Source: Bacteroidota bacterium
GTDB taxonomy: Bacteria; Bacteroidota; Bacteroidia; Chitinophagales; Chitinophagaceae
Assembly (NCBI GenBank): GCA_018267545.1
Contig: JAFDYG010000537.1
Span: forward strand, 62,001 to 126,000
Reading direction: 5' to 3'
DNA: 64,000 bases
A program made the translations under genes and the position numbers. Of the stretch, positions 28,001 through 36,190 are shown piece after piece. The notes below the pieces were generated by a model, which saw only the letters and a program-made list of their open reading frames with translations, had not been told where the DNA came from and did no database searches. Numbering within the stretch: position 1 is the stretch's first letter; each line of letters begins with the position of its first letter.

Positions 28001-28570
28001 ACGGACTTCCTGGCTTTGATAACCGACGCTGCTGATCTCCAGAACGGCATCATCGGGAACATCCATTTCGAAATGTCCCTTTGCATCCGTCTGTGTCCCG
28101 CGCTTTTGTCCGGCGATGGTGACGTTGACGCCCTGCAAAGGCTTGCCCGTGCTGTCGGATACATTCCCCTGAACATGGATCGTCTGCATCATCTCGCCCG
28201 CCGACGTAACGGCTATCACCTTATCGTTGATAACTTTATAGATCAAACCGTTGTCCCGGATCAATTTATCCAGCACATCGGCAATGGGTATATCCTTCCC
28301 GTGAAGATCGACCCGGACGTTCTCGGGTATGGTATTCGAATTATACAGAAACCTGTACTTCGACCCCTTTTCGATGATCTCAAAAGCCTTCTTGAGCTTG
28401 ACACTGGATAGGTCCAGCGTCAGCTTCAAATCCTTCTGGGAATACGCTTTATTAGCGGATACCTGTAGGCAACCAACCACTAATAAAACTAATGTCAGTT
28501 TCATAATTAGCAGCAATTTTCGGAGCGCAGGATACCCAGCTCCAAATGGGAAAAAATTTTTTCCGTACAT
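25061..28570 (-). CDS. SusC/RagA TonB-dependent receptor with STN domain
   Basis: 1169 residues. Order: long n-region and signal peptide (the inner ATG at 28504, MKLTLVLLV, is an alternative start), secretin/TonB short N-terminal domain (about 50-115) that signals to FecR, a carboxypeptidase-regulatory-like beta-sandwich (about 125-210), plug with LNQVVVVGYG and VLKDATAAIYG, and a 22-strand barrel ending MYRTFSFGVNVNF. The STN domain and the upstream fecR and ECF sigma genes make a trans-envelope signalling trio: substrate binding should release the sigma factor and raise locus expression. Expression may also be affected by a rightward small RNA candidate in the preceding gap. Confidence 0.95.
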   Translation of the reverse strand: MYGKNFFPFGAGYPALRKLLLIMKLTLVLLVVGCLQVSANKAYSQKDLKLTLDLSSVKLKKAFEIIEKGSKYRFLYNSNTIPENVRVDLHGKDIPIADVLDKLIRDNGLIYKVINDKVIAVTSAGEMMQTIHVQGNVSDSTGKPLQGVNVTIAGQKRGTQTDAKGHFEMDVPDDAVLEISSVGYQSQEVRVSGAMLQIVLKESSNALNQVVVVGYGTRVKEADLTGSVARLGGDKLENRPVTGTLDAIQGLVPGVQVTRSSGQPGSQGFQIAIRGASSINGNVPLVLIDGIPGDLSLINPQDIQDLTVLKDATAAIYGARAADGVVLVTTKRGKKSSKPNIAYSFNGAIKKPGMMKRATSTDHFVKMFNEANKNDGDPQTFSDETLAKVAANDPGVGPGENWGVQSFPMFYQSRDWYGSLFKSSFRPTHNVSVSGGGENSAYVVSFGDTRDNGNISKGPNASVRDNLRIDLQTNLLKNLRLDLNTAYDYLNIKQPSQLNDAINNGVKMFSYLPVYNPAGNYYGYQGYENPFQELTMGGLETIVDSRWSNNIKLDFEPIKGLVWTGQMGINIERFDDNANFPTNIEHNWDNTPNSLIRNNPNKASYWNWGTVYKNFSTYINYNKTFGKHDIRVMAGASREKFTRQEEQMNGADFSSNTIFTLPLSDARNLRAGANNYWNNNPWALESYFGRAAYSYDGKYYIEGTLRKDGSSKFSPDKRWSEIYPSVSAAWKISGEEWFRNLLSNDIVNLFKLRASWGKTGNQDLPTLGFFDYIQLININGQYPIDGSTVSRLASLRGIASPDRTWETIETKNLGVDLSLFRSRLSVSFDVFRKNNNNMLVSITYPSTLGASAPTSNAGSLLSKGWEFNGQWNDKIGNVRWNLGVILNYNTNTITDLQGQDTYNLGLTQARQGFPLNSYFGYKGSVIRSQAQLDAYASKYAGKGIVPATTPNGYGGLGVGDMMYEDIDGDGQITTYGDKTKGKNGDAVFLGSQIPKITYSVTGGLKYKGFDFSFILQGTGDKYVWRGNGNFGVPLSHSWFQPLDYFYGKVFSPTNTGAMYPRISNNSTVKNNNYAFSNRWLENTRYLRMKNLTLGYTFNELQIKDFKIHGIRIYVSGQDLFEFAKGTWDKMYDPEETRVPAIGQDANNFDYYENNYPMYRTFSFGVNVNF

Positions 28571-28579
28571 TTATAGCAA

Positions 28580-28682
28580 GTTTAATTGTTACAAGAAACC
28601 CTCCCCTGACGTAAAAGAGTGAAGGTTTTTACAATTGAATGATACAGCGGGGAATGTTAGCGCATTTCCCGCTTCTTTTTTT
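28580..28682 (+). ncRNA. Candidate antisense small RNA in the fecR-susC gap
   Basis: The gap between fecR and susC (both minus) carries a strong rightward hairpin terminator and, at 28566-28573, TACATTTA, one base from the -7 consensus TAnnTTTG. A transcript from about 28580 would be about 100 nt and antisense to the susC leader. No TTG lies at the -33 position, so only the 3' end is well supported. The second FecR/SusC locus at 62.7 kb has the same layout with a better promoter. Confidence 0.3.
28646..28682 (+). terminator. Intrinsic terminator on the plus strand, opposite the susC leader
   Basis: An 11-bp stem AGCGGGGAATG / CATTTCCCGCT (one G-U pair) with a 6-base loop is followed by TCTTTTTTT. 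The U-tract exists only for rightward transcription, yet the genes on both sides point leftward. It therefore most likely ends an antisense RNA. In the minus-strand mRNA the same hairpin would form in the susC leader. Confidence 0.6.
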
Positions 28683-28747
28683 ATGAATTTTTAGGTTGTT
28701 GGAAGGGTCTATGTCATAAGCGTTGTTTTGGTTTAGTATTGGAAAGA

Positions 28748-29785
28748 CTACTCTATATAAATTTGATTACCCTCCCGCCGATAAGCGAAAGGGGCGATAG
28801 CCTGCAGCTCCTTCAAGGCCTCGTCGATATTCTCCTCTTCGAACCTTCCGGCAAATTTGTAGTTCCGCGCCTTCTCGTTTCTAAAAACGATCACGACGCC
28901 ATAGCGCCGCTGCATCTGCGTCGCCAGATCGTAAAAGGTCTCATCCATAAAAATCAGCTTATTCACCATCCACGCCGTGTCCGGCGCAATGCTTACCTGC
29001 GGGTTAAGCAGGATCGGTCGAATCTTCGGCTCCACCGCCATCGTATCCGTCCTCGACGCCGTTGCCCCAACCTTCTTGTCGTTTTGAATAATAATCCGCT
29101 GATTGGGAACCAACGTCAGCTTCCTGGAATGCCCCCCCTTCGTTATCACCTCGATAGAACCGCTGATCAACGAAGCCTGCCCGTTCAGATCCTCCGGATA
29201 GGCCGACACATTGAACACCGTCCCCAAATCCTTCACATCGAAGTTTTTGGTATGAACGACAAAAAGATGAAGGGAATCATGCCGTACCCTAAACATGGCT
29301 TCTCCAACCAGGGAAACCTCTCGCCTGCCGCTATTGAACTCCGCCGTAGAATAAGTAAGAGTAGAGAGAGAATTCAACCACACCTCGGTGCCGTCCGGGA
29401 GCACCACGCTCGTCTTCGAGCCCGCAGGAGTATATATCCGGCTTATTGTCTTTGCATCCTCGGCCTTGCCGCCCCCACCCGGCCGCGTAAAGTAGTAAAG
29501 ACCCGCAAACACGACCGATACGACGGCCGCGACCGCCAGGGCCCGTTTCCAAAAAATCCTTCGCCCGACGCCAACCTCGCCCCCACTTTGAAACATCCCC
29601 CCCTGCTCGTCGATATGCAGGTCCGAAATCACCTCCGAATCCAGCGATTTATACATTTTCTGCATATAACCGCGGACGGCCTCCTCGTTATCCTCCGCCT
29701 TCAAAAGCTGCATCAGCTCCTCGAATTCATCCTTCGAACAGGTACCCAGGACATATTTATCCAGCAAATCGTTTAGACGCGGCAT
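28748..29785 (-). CDS. FecR-family anti-sigma factor
   Basis: 345 residues: N-terminal cytoplasmic anti-sigma part (about 1-85), one membrane helix (about 95-115, VAAVVSVVFAGLYYF), periplasmic FecR domain with LPDGTEVWLNSLSTL and GEAMFRV, and a C-terminal DUF4974 domain (about 270-340, KARNYKFAGRFEEENIDEAL). It holds the ECF sigma factor encoded 36 bases upstream until the STN domain of the cognate SusC signals substrate. All three genes are in order sigma-fecR-susC. Confidence 0.93.
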   Translation of the reverse strand: MPRLNDLLDKYVLGTCSKDEFEELMQLLKAEDNEEAVRGYMQKMYKSLDSEVISDLHIDEQGGMFQSGGEVGVGRRIFWKRALAVAAVVSVVFAGLYYFTRPGGGGKAEDAKTISRIYTPAGSKTSVVLPDGTEVWLNSLSTLTYSTAEFNSGRREVSLVGEAMFRVRHDSLHLFVVHTKNFDVKDLGTVFNVSAYPEDLNGQASLISGSIEVITKGGHSRKLTLVPNQRIIIQNDKKVGATASRTDTMAVEPKIRPILLNPQVSIAPDTAWMVNKLIFMDETFYDLATQMQRRYGVVIVFRNEKARNYKFAGRFEEENIDEALKELQAIAPFAYRREGNQIYIE

Positions 29786-29821
29786 GCTAATAAGACGGAT
29801 GCCGGGAAGAAATCTACTACT

Positions 29822-30364
29822 CTAGTCCGTATTATTTTTTAAATAAGCGACAATATTTTCTATCGCCTTTACCAGTTGATTCCGGACCGTATTAGGGGAA
29901 ATTTGAAGAAGCGAAGCAATCTCTTTCTGCGGCTTATCCTCCGCCCGGCTCAGCAGGTACACGGCCTTTCTCTGCGGCGGGAGCTGCTCGATAGCCTGTT
30001 GTATAATAGCATGATACTCCTTTCTTTCCACGTCGACCGCGGCATCCTGCTCGTGGCTCCGTTCCAAACGCCTCCACAAGGCCTCCTTCTTCTTCTGGTC
30101 CGAAGCCGAAGCGCGCAAGCTGTCGATTACCTTATTCTCGGTGAGACGATATAAAAAGGAAGAGATATTTTTTATTTCGGAGAGCTGATCCCGTATCAGC
30201 CAAAGCTTCAAAAAAACGTCCTGGATGATATCTTTCGCCGCCGTCTCCGATTTTAGCAACTTTAAAGCAAACAAATACAAAGGATGCTCATACTCCCGGA
30301 ACAGTTCGTTGAAAAGCTGTTCCAGCATGTCTTTCGAGCTACTATGGCAATCGTCATGGAGCAT
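29822..30364 (-). CDS. ECF RNA polymerase sigma factor, SusCD-linked type
   Basis: 180 residues with sigma region 2 (about 20-90; AAKDIIQDVFLKLW) and region 4 (about 120-175; HTH KEIASLLQISPNTVRNQLVKA). It belongs to the Bacteroidota ECF group encoded next to FecR and SusC, and should direct transcription of the susC operon when released from FecR. The gene is divergent from the GH2 gene across 72 bases. Confidence 0.92.
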   Translation of the reverse strand: MLHDDCHSSSKDMLEQLFNELFREYEHPLYLFALKLLKSETAAKDIIQDVFLKLWLIRDQLSEIKNISSFLYRLTENKVIDSLRASASDQKKKEALWRRLERSHEQDAAVDVERKEYHAIIQQAIEQLPPQRKAVYLLSRAEDKPQKEIASLLQISPNTVRNQLVKAIENIVAYLKNNTD

Positions 30365-30382
30365 TCAGGTGAGCCTTTTGAT

Positions 30383-30414
30383 TTGACAAAGTAATAACAT
30401 TTTTTGTAAGTTTA
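30383..30414 (+). promoter_or_regulatory. Bacteroidota-type promoter of the GH2 gene
   Basis: TTG (30383-30385), a 21-base spacer and TAAGTTTA (30407-30414) match the -33/-7 pattern with one mismatch. The predicted start near 30421 gives a leader of about 16 bases before the GH2 ATG. Confidence 0.45.
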
Positions 30415-30436
30415 TGCCCTCACTCGAATAATTGTC

Positions 30437-32221
30437 ATGAAGAAACACATCAGCACCGCAGCATTTTTCTTATTATTTCTCTCCATACAATCTCTCGCTC
30501 AGTCTCCCCTTCTCCCTACCCGATGGACCAGCGAAGCCCTTGCTGCAACGACGCCCTTCCCCGACTATCCACGTCCCCAATTACAACGCAGCGAATGGCT
30601 CTGTCTCAATGGCAAGTGGGACTATAAAGGCGGCTCAAGTTTAGCAGACGCGCTCGACCCCCGGAAGCCAATCTCATTCGATAAAAACCCCGAGCAGATA
30701 CTCGTCCCCTACTGCCCCGAATCATACCTTTCCGGCATCCAACGCCCACAGGAAATCAATATGTGGTATCGCAGAAAATTCACGATTCCATCAACCTGGA
30801 AAAACAAACAAGTCATCATCCACTGCGACGCCATAGCCCACAATGCAACAATATTCATCAACGGCCACAAAGCAGGCTCCCACGCCGGCAGCTACGACGC
30901 CTTCAGCTTCGACATCACACCCCATCTCATCAACGGAGAAAACACCCTGATCATTGCCGTCCAGGATCGCAACGACGGCCGCGTTCCCTCCGGCAAAAGC
31001 GGCCCCCGCGGCGACTATACCTTCTGCTCCGGAATCTGGCAGACAGTATGGCTCGAACCCGTCAGCAAAAACTACATCGAAACTATTCGCCTGCTCCCCG
31101 ACCTCGAAAACAGCCGCCTAAAAATATTCGTAACCTCACCCTCAACAACAAAGGTTACCGCAATCGCATCCAACGGAAGCCAAACACAATCCACAACAAA
31201 CGGCTACTTTTACCTCCCCATCAAAAACCCGAAACTCTGGTCACCCGACTCCCCCTTCCTATACGACCTCGCCCTCAAGCTGGAAGACGCCAAAGGCAAC
31301 ACCACCGACGAAGTAAAAAGCTACTTCGGCATGCGCGACATAAAGCTGGGAAAAATCAACGGCGTCACCCGTCCCCTGATCAACGGTAAATTCATCCTTC
31401 AGCTCGGCCTCCTCGACCAGGGCTACTGGCCCGACGGCATCCTCACCGCCCCCACCGAAGAAGCCATGAAGTTCGACATGCAGTTCACAAAAAACGCCGG
31501 CTACAACCTCATCCGAAAACACATGAAAACCGAACCCCAGCGCTTTTATTATTGGGCCGATAAGCTCGGACTCTTCGTCTGGCAGGATATGCCCGCGATC
31601 TGGTTTCAAAACGACGACACCGCCACAACCCGATCCGAATTCAGAAAAGAGCTCAAAACCCTCATCGACCAGCACTACAACTCTCCATCGATCATCACCT
31701 GGGTACCCTTCAACGAAAACTGGGGCGCCTTCGACGTGACTCCCATAACCGACTGGCTCAAACAATACGACCCGTCCCGGCTCGTCAACGGCAACTCCGG
31801 CTTCAACAACAATCCCCCCTATCAAAAAGCATACGGCGACCCCGGCAACGGCGACTACGTCGACACCCATATCTACGTAGGCCCCTACGGCGCATCACAA
31901 CCCGACCAGCACCGCGCCGCCTCCCTCGGCGAATTCGGCGGCGTCGGCCTCTTCGTTCGCGACCACATGTGGCCCGTCCACAACAACGCCTACGACTACG
32001 AACCCACCAAGGCAAGGCTCACCGACCGCTATGTCTTTTTACTAGATGAAGTCGAACAGCTCGTCAAATACAAAGGCCTCAGCGTAGCCATCTACACCCA
32101 AACCACCGACGTCGAACACGAAGTCAACGGCGTCCTCACCTACGACCGCGCCGTGCAGAAGATGGACCTCGACAGAATAAAAGCCGTCAACGAAGCCGTC
32201 ATAAAGGCCAAAATACCCTAG
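30437..32221 (+). CDS. Secreted glycoside hydrolase family 2 enzyme
   Basis: 594 residues with a Sec signal (1-22, ending SLAQ). The layout is GH2: jelly-roll sugar-binding domain (about 35-210, with [13 protein letters not shown]), an Ig-like domain (about 215-300) and a TIM barrel (about 305-590). The acid/base Glu427 follows Asn in WVPFNENWG and the likely nucleophile is Glu499 in SLGEFGG. GH2 covers beta-galactosidases, glucuronidases and mannosidases; the chain is short for LacZ and lacks its C-terminal domains, so the specificity is open. It is divergent from the sigma/fecR/susCD locus and is the only recognised glycosidase linked to it. Confidence 0.88.
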   Translation: MKKHISTAAFFLLFLSIQSLAQSPLLPTRWTSEALAATTPFPDYPRPQLQRSEWLCLNGKWDYKGGSSLADALDPRKPISFDKNPEQILVPYCPESYLSGIQRPQEINMWYRRKFTIPSTWKNKQVIIHCDAIAHNATIFINGHKAGSHAGSYDAFSFDITPHLINGENTLIIAVQDRNDGRVPSGKSGPRGDYTFCSGIWQTVWLEPVSKNYIETIRLLPDLENSRLKIFVTSPSTTKVTAIASNGSQTQSTTNGYFYLPIKNPKLWSPDSPFLYDLALKLEDAKGNTTDEVKSYFGMRDIKLGKINGVTRPLINGKFILQLGLLDQGYWPDGILTAPTEEAMKFDMQFTKNAGYNLIRKHMKTEPQRFYYWADKLGLFVWQDMPAIWFQNDDTATTRSEFRKELKTLIDQHYNSPSIITWVPFNENWGAFDVTPITDWLKQYDPSRLVNGNSGFNNNPPYQKAYGDPGNGDYVDTHIYVGPYGASQPDQHRAASLGEFGGVGLFVRDHMWPVHNNAYDYEPTKARLTDRYVFLLDEVEQLVKYKGLSVAIYTQTTDVEHEVNGVLTYDRAVQKMDLDRIKAVNEAVIKAKIP

Positions 32222-32262
32222 CCTCTTTCTAAGAGTTTACGCCGGCGACAAGAAAAAGCCCT

Positions 32263-32270
32263 TATCTTTA
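32263..32270 (+). promoter_or_regulatory. Candidate -7 element of the T9SS cargo gene
   Basis: TATCTTTA is one base from TAnnTTTG and lies 21 bases before the ATG, a normal distance. The -33 box is weak. Confidence 0.3.
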
Positions 32271-32291
32271 TAAGACTGACAACCAAGCTAC

Positions 32292-33839
32292 ATGCCGATG
32301 AAACCTTTTTACACAGCCCTGTCGTTCTTAATCCTCTCAATACTAACGAGCCGAACCTTCGCCCAAACCGCCACCCAGCTCGCCATCACTACCCAGCCCG
32401 TCCTCGGTAACAACGGCGGCTCGCTGTCCGTACAGCCCGTCGTGGAAATCAGGGACGCCGGCAACGCCAAAGTCACCAACAGCACCGCACAGGTCCAAAT
32501 CGTCATCGCCTCCGGAACCGGCGGAACCCTCGGTGGAACAACCACCATAAATGCCGTAAACGGAGTAGCCACCTTCACCAACCTGACATTTACCGGCACC
32601 GCCGGTCAGAACTATACCTTCCAGTTCAAAAGCGAACCCGTCCTCGCCTCCGAACCATTCGCCTACACCGCGGGCAGCACCCTGACCGGCCAGACCGGCG
32701 GCTTCGGCTGGTCCGGCGCATGGCTCTTCCCCAATGCGGCTAATGGAAACTTCGACCCCATGACCATCGGCACGAACCTCTCTTATACAGGCTTCTCCAC
32801 CAGCGGCGGAAGCGCCGCCTATATTTCATTCAATAACGGCGCCGACGGCGGCCGGGTCCTGGCAGCTGCTTCAAACGCAGCCTACAACGTAGTCTGGCTC
32901 TCCTTCCTGGGCAGCTATGACCGGGAAGGCGGCGGCTTCAACAGCTTTCGCCTGCTGACAAACGCCACCTCCGCCGTCAACGGCGGCATTGGCGGCAATA
33001 ACAACTATGCCAATTGGACCATCCTCGACAACAACCTGCAGGCTACGACTTTTTCCTCCGCACCAATGGACGGAACAACCCGCCTCGCCCTGCTAAAAAT
33101 CGACTACACCGCAGGCACCTCCTCCCTATGGATGGACCCGACCATCGCGACCTTCGACGGAACACAAACCCCCTCCGTCACCGCCAGCTTCGCACCCGTC
33201 TTCGACCGGATCGATTTCTACAACCGTTACGACAACGTAGCAACGGACGAGATCACCCTCACCTCGACCTATAAAGCAGCGCTTCACCTCGAATCCAATT
33301 TAACGCCCGCCACCTCGGCCATAACCGTCCTCCCCGTCTCCTGGACCTCCTTCACCGCCACCTGCAAAACCAACCAAACCCTGCTCCAATGGAGCACAGC
33401 CAGCGAATTCAACAACAATCGATATATCGTTCAGAAAAGCACCGACGCCGCCACCTGGCAATCCATTGGAAAAGTAAAGGGAGCCGGCAACAGCTCCCTA
33501 AGTCAGTCCTATCAATTCATCGACAGCATACCTTCCGCAAAATCTTATTACAGACTGGAACAAGTAGACATCGACGGCAACTCCCGCTTCTCGACCATCA
33601 TCTCTTCAAATTGCAACATCACCACCCTCAAAATCTTTCCCAACCCTACACACGACGTCTTATACTTCAATGGAGCACAACCCGGCCTACCCTATCAACT
33701 AATCGATGCAACCGGCAAAGTCCGCCGCACCGGCTTATCTCAAGCTGGCACGAACACCATTCCTCTAACCAGCTTACCCGCCGGAAACTATTTCCTAAAA
33801 GTAAAAGGTAACGAAGTCCAAACAATACAGCTTAGATAG
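32292..33839 (+). CDS. Secreted protein with T9SS type A sorting domain
   Basis: 515 residues: signal peptide (1-25), an Ig-like repeat of the kind QPVLGNNGGSLSVQPVVEI to NYTFQFKS (about 26-115), a central beta-rich, lectin-like region of unknown family (about 120-340), a segment typical before the sorting signal (VSWTSFTATCKTNQTLLQWS), and a C-terminal type A sorting domain (about 445-515; KIFPNPTHDVLYF ... LPAGNYFLKV). The type IX secretion system would export it to the surface or medium. The function of the central region is unknown. Its 3' end overlaps the convergent MFS gene by 8 bases. Confidence 0.85.
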   Translation: MPMKPFYTALSFLILSILTSRTFAQTATQLAITTQPVLGNNGGSLSVQPVVEIRDAGNAKVTNSTAQVQIVIASGTGGTLGGTTTINAVNGVATFTNLTFTGTAGQNYTFQFKSEPVLASEPFAYTAGSTLTGQTGGFGWSGAWLFPNAANGNFDPMTIGTNLSYTGFSTSGGSAAYISFNNGADGGRVLAAASNAAYNVVWLSFLGSYDREGGGFNSFRLLTNATSAVNGGIGGNNNYANWTILDNNLQATTFSSAPMDGTTRLALLKIDYTAGTSSLWMDPTIATFDGTQTPSVTASFAPVFDRIDFYNRYDNVATDEITLTSTYKAALHLESNLTPATSAITVLPVSWTSFTATCKTNQTLLQWSTASEFNNNRYIVQKSTDAATWQSIGKVKGAGNSSLSQSYQFIDSIPSAKSYYRLEQVDIDGNSRFSTIISSNCNITTLKIFPNPTHDVLYFNGAQPGLPYQLIDATGKVRRTGLSQAGTNTIPLTSLPAGNYFLKVKGNEVQTIQLR

Positions 33840-35010
33840 GATCACAAATAACCGCCGCCTGCCCAGCTTCCCGTTTCTCCGGATCGGTAATGAACGTCAA
33901 CCCCAAAGAAACCAGCAGCAACGGTACCGTCATCCAAATAACTGCATGAATCCCGTACCTGGCAATAACAAACCCGCCCAGCAACGTCCCAATCGTAATC
34001 CCCGCATTAAAGAAGGAAGGCAATAAGCTATTGACAAAATCAAGCTCCGGTTCCCTTATATCATGTGTAAGATGAAGATTCGCCACAAGGAACCCGCCGG
34101 TATGTATAAAACCCCACACAGAAAGAATAATCACCATCGGGATAAAGTACCCCCCGAACCGATACGCCAGCACATGCATCACCACCAGTAAAACAAGCGA
34201 CCAACGCACCGTCAGCATGACATTCTTACTAAGCGCCCTGCCCGTAACCCAGTTACCGAGAATCCCCGTCCCCCCAAACACCAGCAACATCACACTGATC
34301 TGCGCCCCATTCATATGCGATACCTTATCCAGGTACTCCGCCAGGTAACCATAAGTCGCAAACATCCCGGCCAATATAATCGTCGATGCCAGCAGCTTCA
34401 CCCATAAATGCAAATTCTTCAAGATCTTCACCTGGCTGGCCACACTCGCCTGACTCTCGTTAACCGGCATGGACGGTGCAAACAAATAAAGCGCCCCAAA
34501 CGCCAGCAGATTGATCACCCCGGAAACGATAAAAGACGCCCTCCAATTAAAAAGGTCAGCCATATACGTCGTCAGCGGAACCCCCAGCACCGTCGCCACA
34601 CTCAGTCCACCCATCACCACCGCTATCGCCTTCGGCGCATCCTTAGGCCCGGCCTGCTTCGCCGCCGCAGTCATCGCCACCGCCCAAAACACCGGATGCA
34701 AAAACGCCGGCAAAATCCGCGCAATCATCAGCACCGTAAAATTCGGCGCAAGAGCCGACAGCAAATTCGAAACGACGAAAATCCCCAGGACCAGGCACAT
34801 CACCAGCTTCCGGTTCAGCTTCGCCGCCAGCATATTCGTAAAAGGCCCCGCCAGGGCTACCGTCAAAGCAAACGCACTCAGCAGCCACCCCGCCGTATCG
34901 ATGGATATATGAAACTCTTTCGCCAGATCCGGCAAGATGCCGATAACCCCAAATTCAGTAGTTATAATACCAAACGCTCCAAGCGCCATGATGTAAATAG
35001 ATCTCTTCAT
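33832..35010 (-). CDS. MFS transporter of the AraJ/sugar-efflux type
   Basis: 392 residues with about 12 hydrophobic helices and the family N-terminus MALGAFGIITTEFGVIGILP. The loop 2-3 motif (AAKLNRK) is a shortened form of the usual MFS motif A. Relatives are proton-driven exporters of arabinose, drugs or other small molecules in the inner membrane; the substrate is unknown. The ATG lies only 4 bases after a near-consensus -7 element, so the mRNA is probably leaderless. Confidence 0.88.
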   Translation of the reverse strand: MKRSIYIMALGAFGIITTEFGVIGILPDLAKEFHISIDTAGWLLSAFALTVALAGPFTNMLAAKLNRKLVMCLVLGIFVVSNLLSALAPNFTVLMIARILPAFLHPVFWAVAMTAAAKQAGPKDAPKAIAVVMGGLSVATVLGVPLTTYMADLFNWRASFIVSGVINLLAFGALYLFAPSMPVNESQASVASQVKILKNLHLWVKLLASTIILAGMFATYGYLAEYLDKVSHMNGAQISVMLLVFGGTGILGNWVTGRALSKNVMLTVRWSLVLLVVMHVLAYRFGGYFIPMVIILSVWGFIHTGGFLVANLHLTHDIREPELDFVNSLLPSFFNAGITIGTLLGGFVIARYGIHAVIWMTVPLLLVSLGLTFITDPEKREAGQAAVICDPI

Positions 35011-35014
35011 ACCA

Positions 35015-35022
35015 CAAAGGTA
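35015..35022 (-). promoter_or_regulatory. -7 promoter element of the MFS gene (leaderless)
   Basis: The minus strand reads TACCTTTG, a full TAnnTTTG match, with TTT 20 bases upstream as a -33 box. The start point predicted 5-6 bases downstream coincides with the ATG at 35010. Confidence 0.45.
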
Positions 35023-35070
35023 CGAAAACTATCTACATATCGAAATATTTCTATTAATGAATAAGTAAAC

Positions 35071-36144
35071 TCACCTCTTCCGCAAGTCCGTACTGTCCTT
35101 GTTGCTCTTTCCGATATTGCAAATATTACAAAGCGTCTGATAGTTATCCAGCTCGTCCTTCCCGCCCTTCGACCGCGGAAGGATATGGTCCGTGTGCAGA
35201 ATGATATCGTCTTCACTCCGTCTCCCGCAAGCAACGCATTTCCAATTGTCCCTGGCAAAAACCTGCCACCGCAGCCCCGGAGCGACCTTTATTTTCAGAC
35301 TGGCCTTATCCAGGATATCCGCCATATCCTCCTCCTCACCGCCTACTCCCTGCACCCCACCCGTAGTTTCAATACCATATCGCTCATCATACTCCTGCAG
35401 CCTCGACTTGATCGCGTCGATATACGGCTCGATCTCCGGCTGCTCCCCCAGCGATATTTTAATAAAACAATGAAACAAAGGAAACAGAAGCACATGCGAC
35501 AACATCAGCTCCTCGATCTGCTCCGACGAGATCGGATACTCAAAAGTCCTGGACGTAAGTATAATATCATAGTCGGAATTATTGAACTTGCCGACAAGGT
35601 CCTCTTCTATATCTATGGCGTCTATATACTGAAAAACATACGAAAACTTGGACCGATGAAACAAGCCATTAAAAACCGCCAGATGATCGATCAAAAACTT
35701 GAAAAATTTCTCATAGGTTTCCGCAGTAAATCCACTCGGGTAGTTGAAGTGAAAGTAGCTGAGCATCCCCTCTTCGGACAAATTAATAGATAGATTCGCC
35801 GGCGCAATCTCCGGCAGCTTGCCCGTCCCCTTGTCCAAACCATGCCACTTACCCGGTTTCCGCTGTCCCGTCAAGGAATAACCGCAGTAGGTATAGTCCC
35901 GCTTTACCGGTTCTTTCCGTTGATTTTTCGAGGTCCTGAAATGCGGAGAGAAAGCCGTAGAACAGTGTTCATGATAGTTGATATCATACAGGAAATCGAT
36001 CCTCGAAATCAATTCATTCGCAATAATCTTCAATTTAGGCAGCGTATAATTCCGCAGCGCTTCGGCTTTGAGCTGTAAATCACTGACCTGGAACAGGTTC
36101 TTGTCTTCCAGGTCGAAATTGATTTCTTTGATAGAAGGGGTCAT
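35071..36144 (-). CDS. HNH endonuclease with N-terminal domain of unknown function
   Basis: 357 residues. The C-terminal 60 residues form an HNH nuclease with two zinc-binding CxxC pairs (CVACG and CNICN) and the core HTDHILPRSKGG, giving the His-Asn-His metal site. The first 290 residues have no family I recognise; they are mixed alpha/beta with aromatic-rich segments. Such nucleases may belong to restriction or mobile systems, but no methylase, integrase or phage gene adjoins, so its role is unassigned. Confidence 0.75.
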   Translation of the reverse strand: MTPSIKEINFDLEDKNLFQVSDLQLKAEALRNYTLPKLKIIANELISRIDFLYDINYHEHCSTAFSPHFRTSKNQRKEPVKRDYTYCGYSLTGQRKPGKWHGLDKGTGKLPEIAPANLSINLSEEGMLSYFHFNYPSGFTAETYEKFFKFLIDHLAVFNGLFHRSKFSYVFQYIDAIDIEEDLVGKFNNSDYDIILTSRTFEYPISSEQIEELMLSHVLLFPLFHCFIKISLGEQPEIEPYIDAIKSRLQEYDERYGIETTGGVQGVGGEEEDMADILDKASLKIKVAPGLRWQVFARDNWKCVACGRRSEDDIILHTDHILPRSKGGKDELDNYQTLCNICNIGKSNKDSTDLRKR

Positions 36145-36162
36145 AGCTAATTTAAAGAGCTA

Positions 36163-36185
36163 ATATATAAAAAAAGCCGGCCCTA
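36163..36185 (-). terminator. Possible terminator of the five-gene secreted operon
   Basis: Just after the last gene of the operon the minus strand reads GGGCCGGC followed by TTTTTTT. The G/C-rich palindrome is short, so terminator strength is uncertain, but the position right after the stop and the T-run fit. Confidence 0.35.
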
Positions 36186-36190
36186 TCCTA

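Noticed and set aside
28543-28573. Complete promoter for the small RNA candidate at 28.6 kb
   Set aside because: Only the -7 box is acceptable; the -33 position is CAA and no spacing from 17 to 21 gives TTG. The RNA is kept only as a low-confidence candidate on the strength of the terminator.
35071-36144. HNH nuclease as part of a mobile element or restriction system with the secreted operon
   Set aside because: No integrase, transposase, methylase, terminal repeats or tRNA adjoins, and it is not preceded by the regulon operator.
36145-36190. Direct repeats TAGCT around the HNH start as an attachment site
   Set aside because: Too short and there is no integrase or second copy at another boundary.
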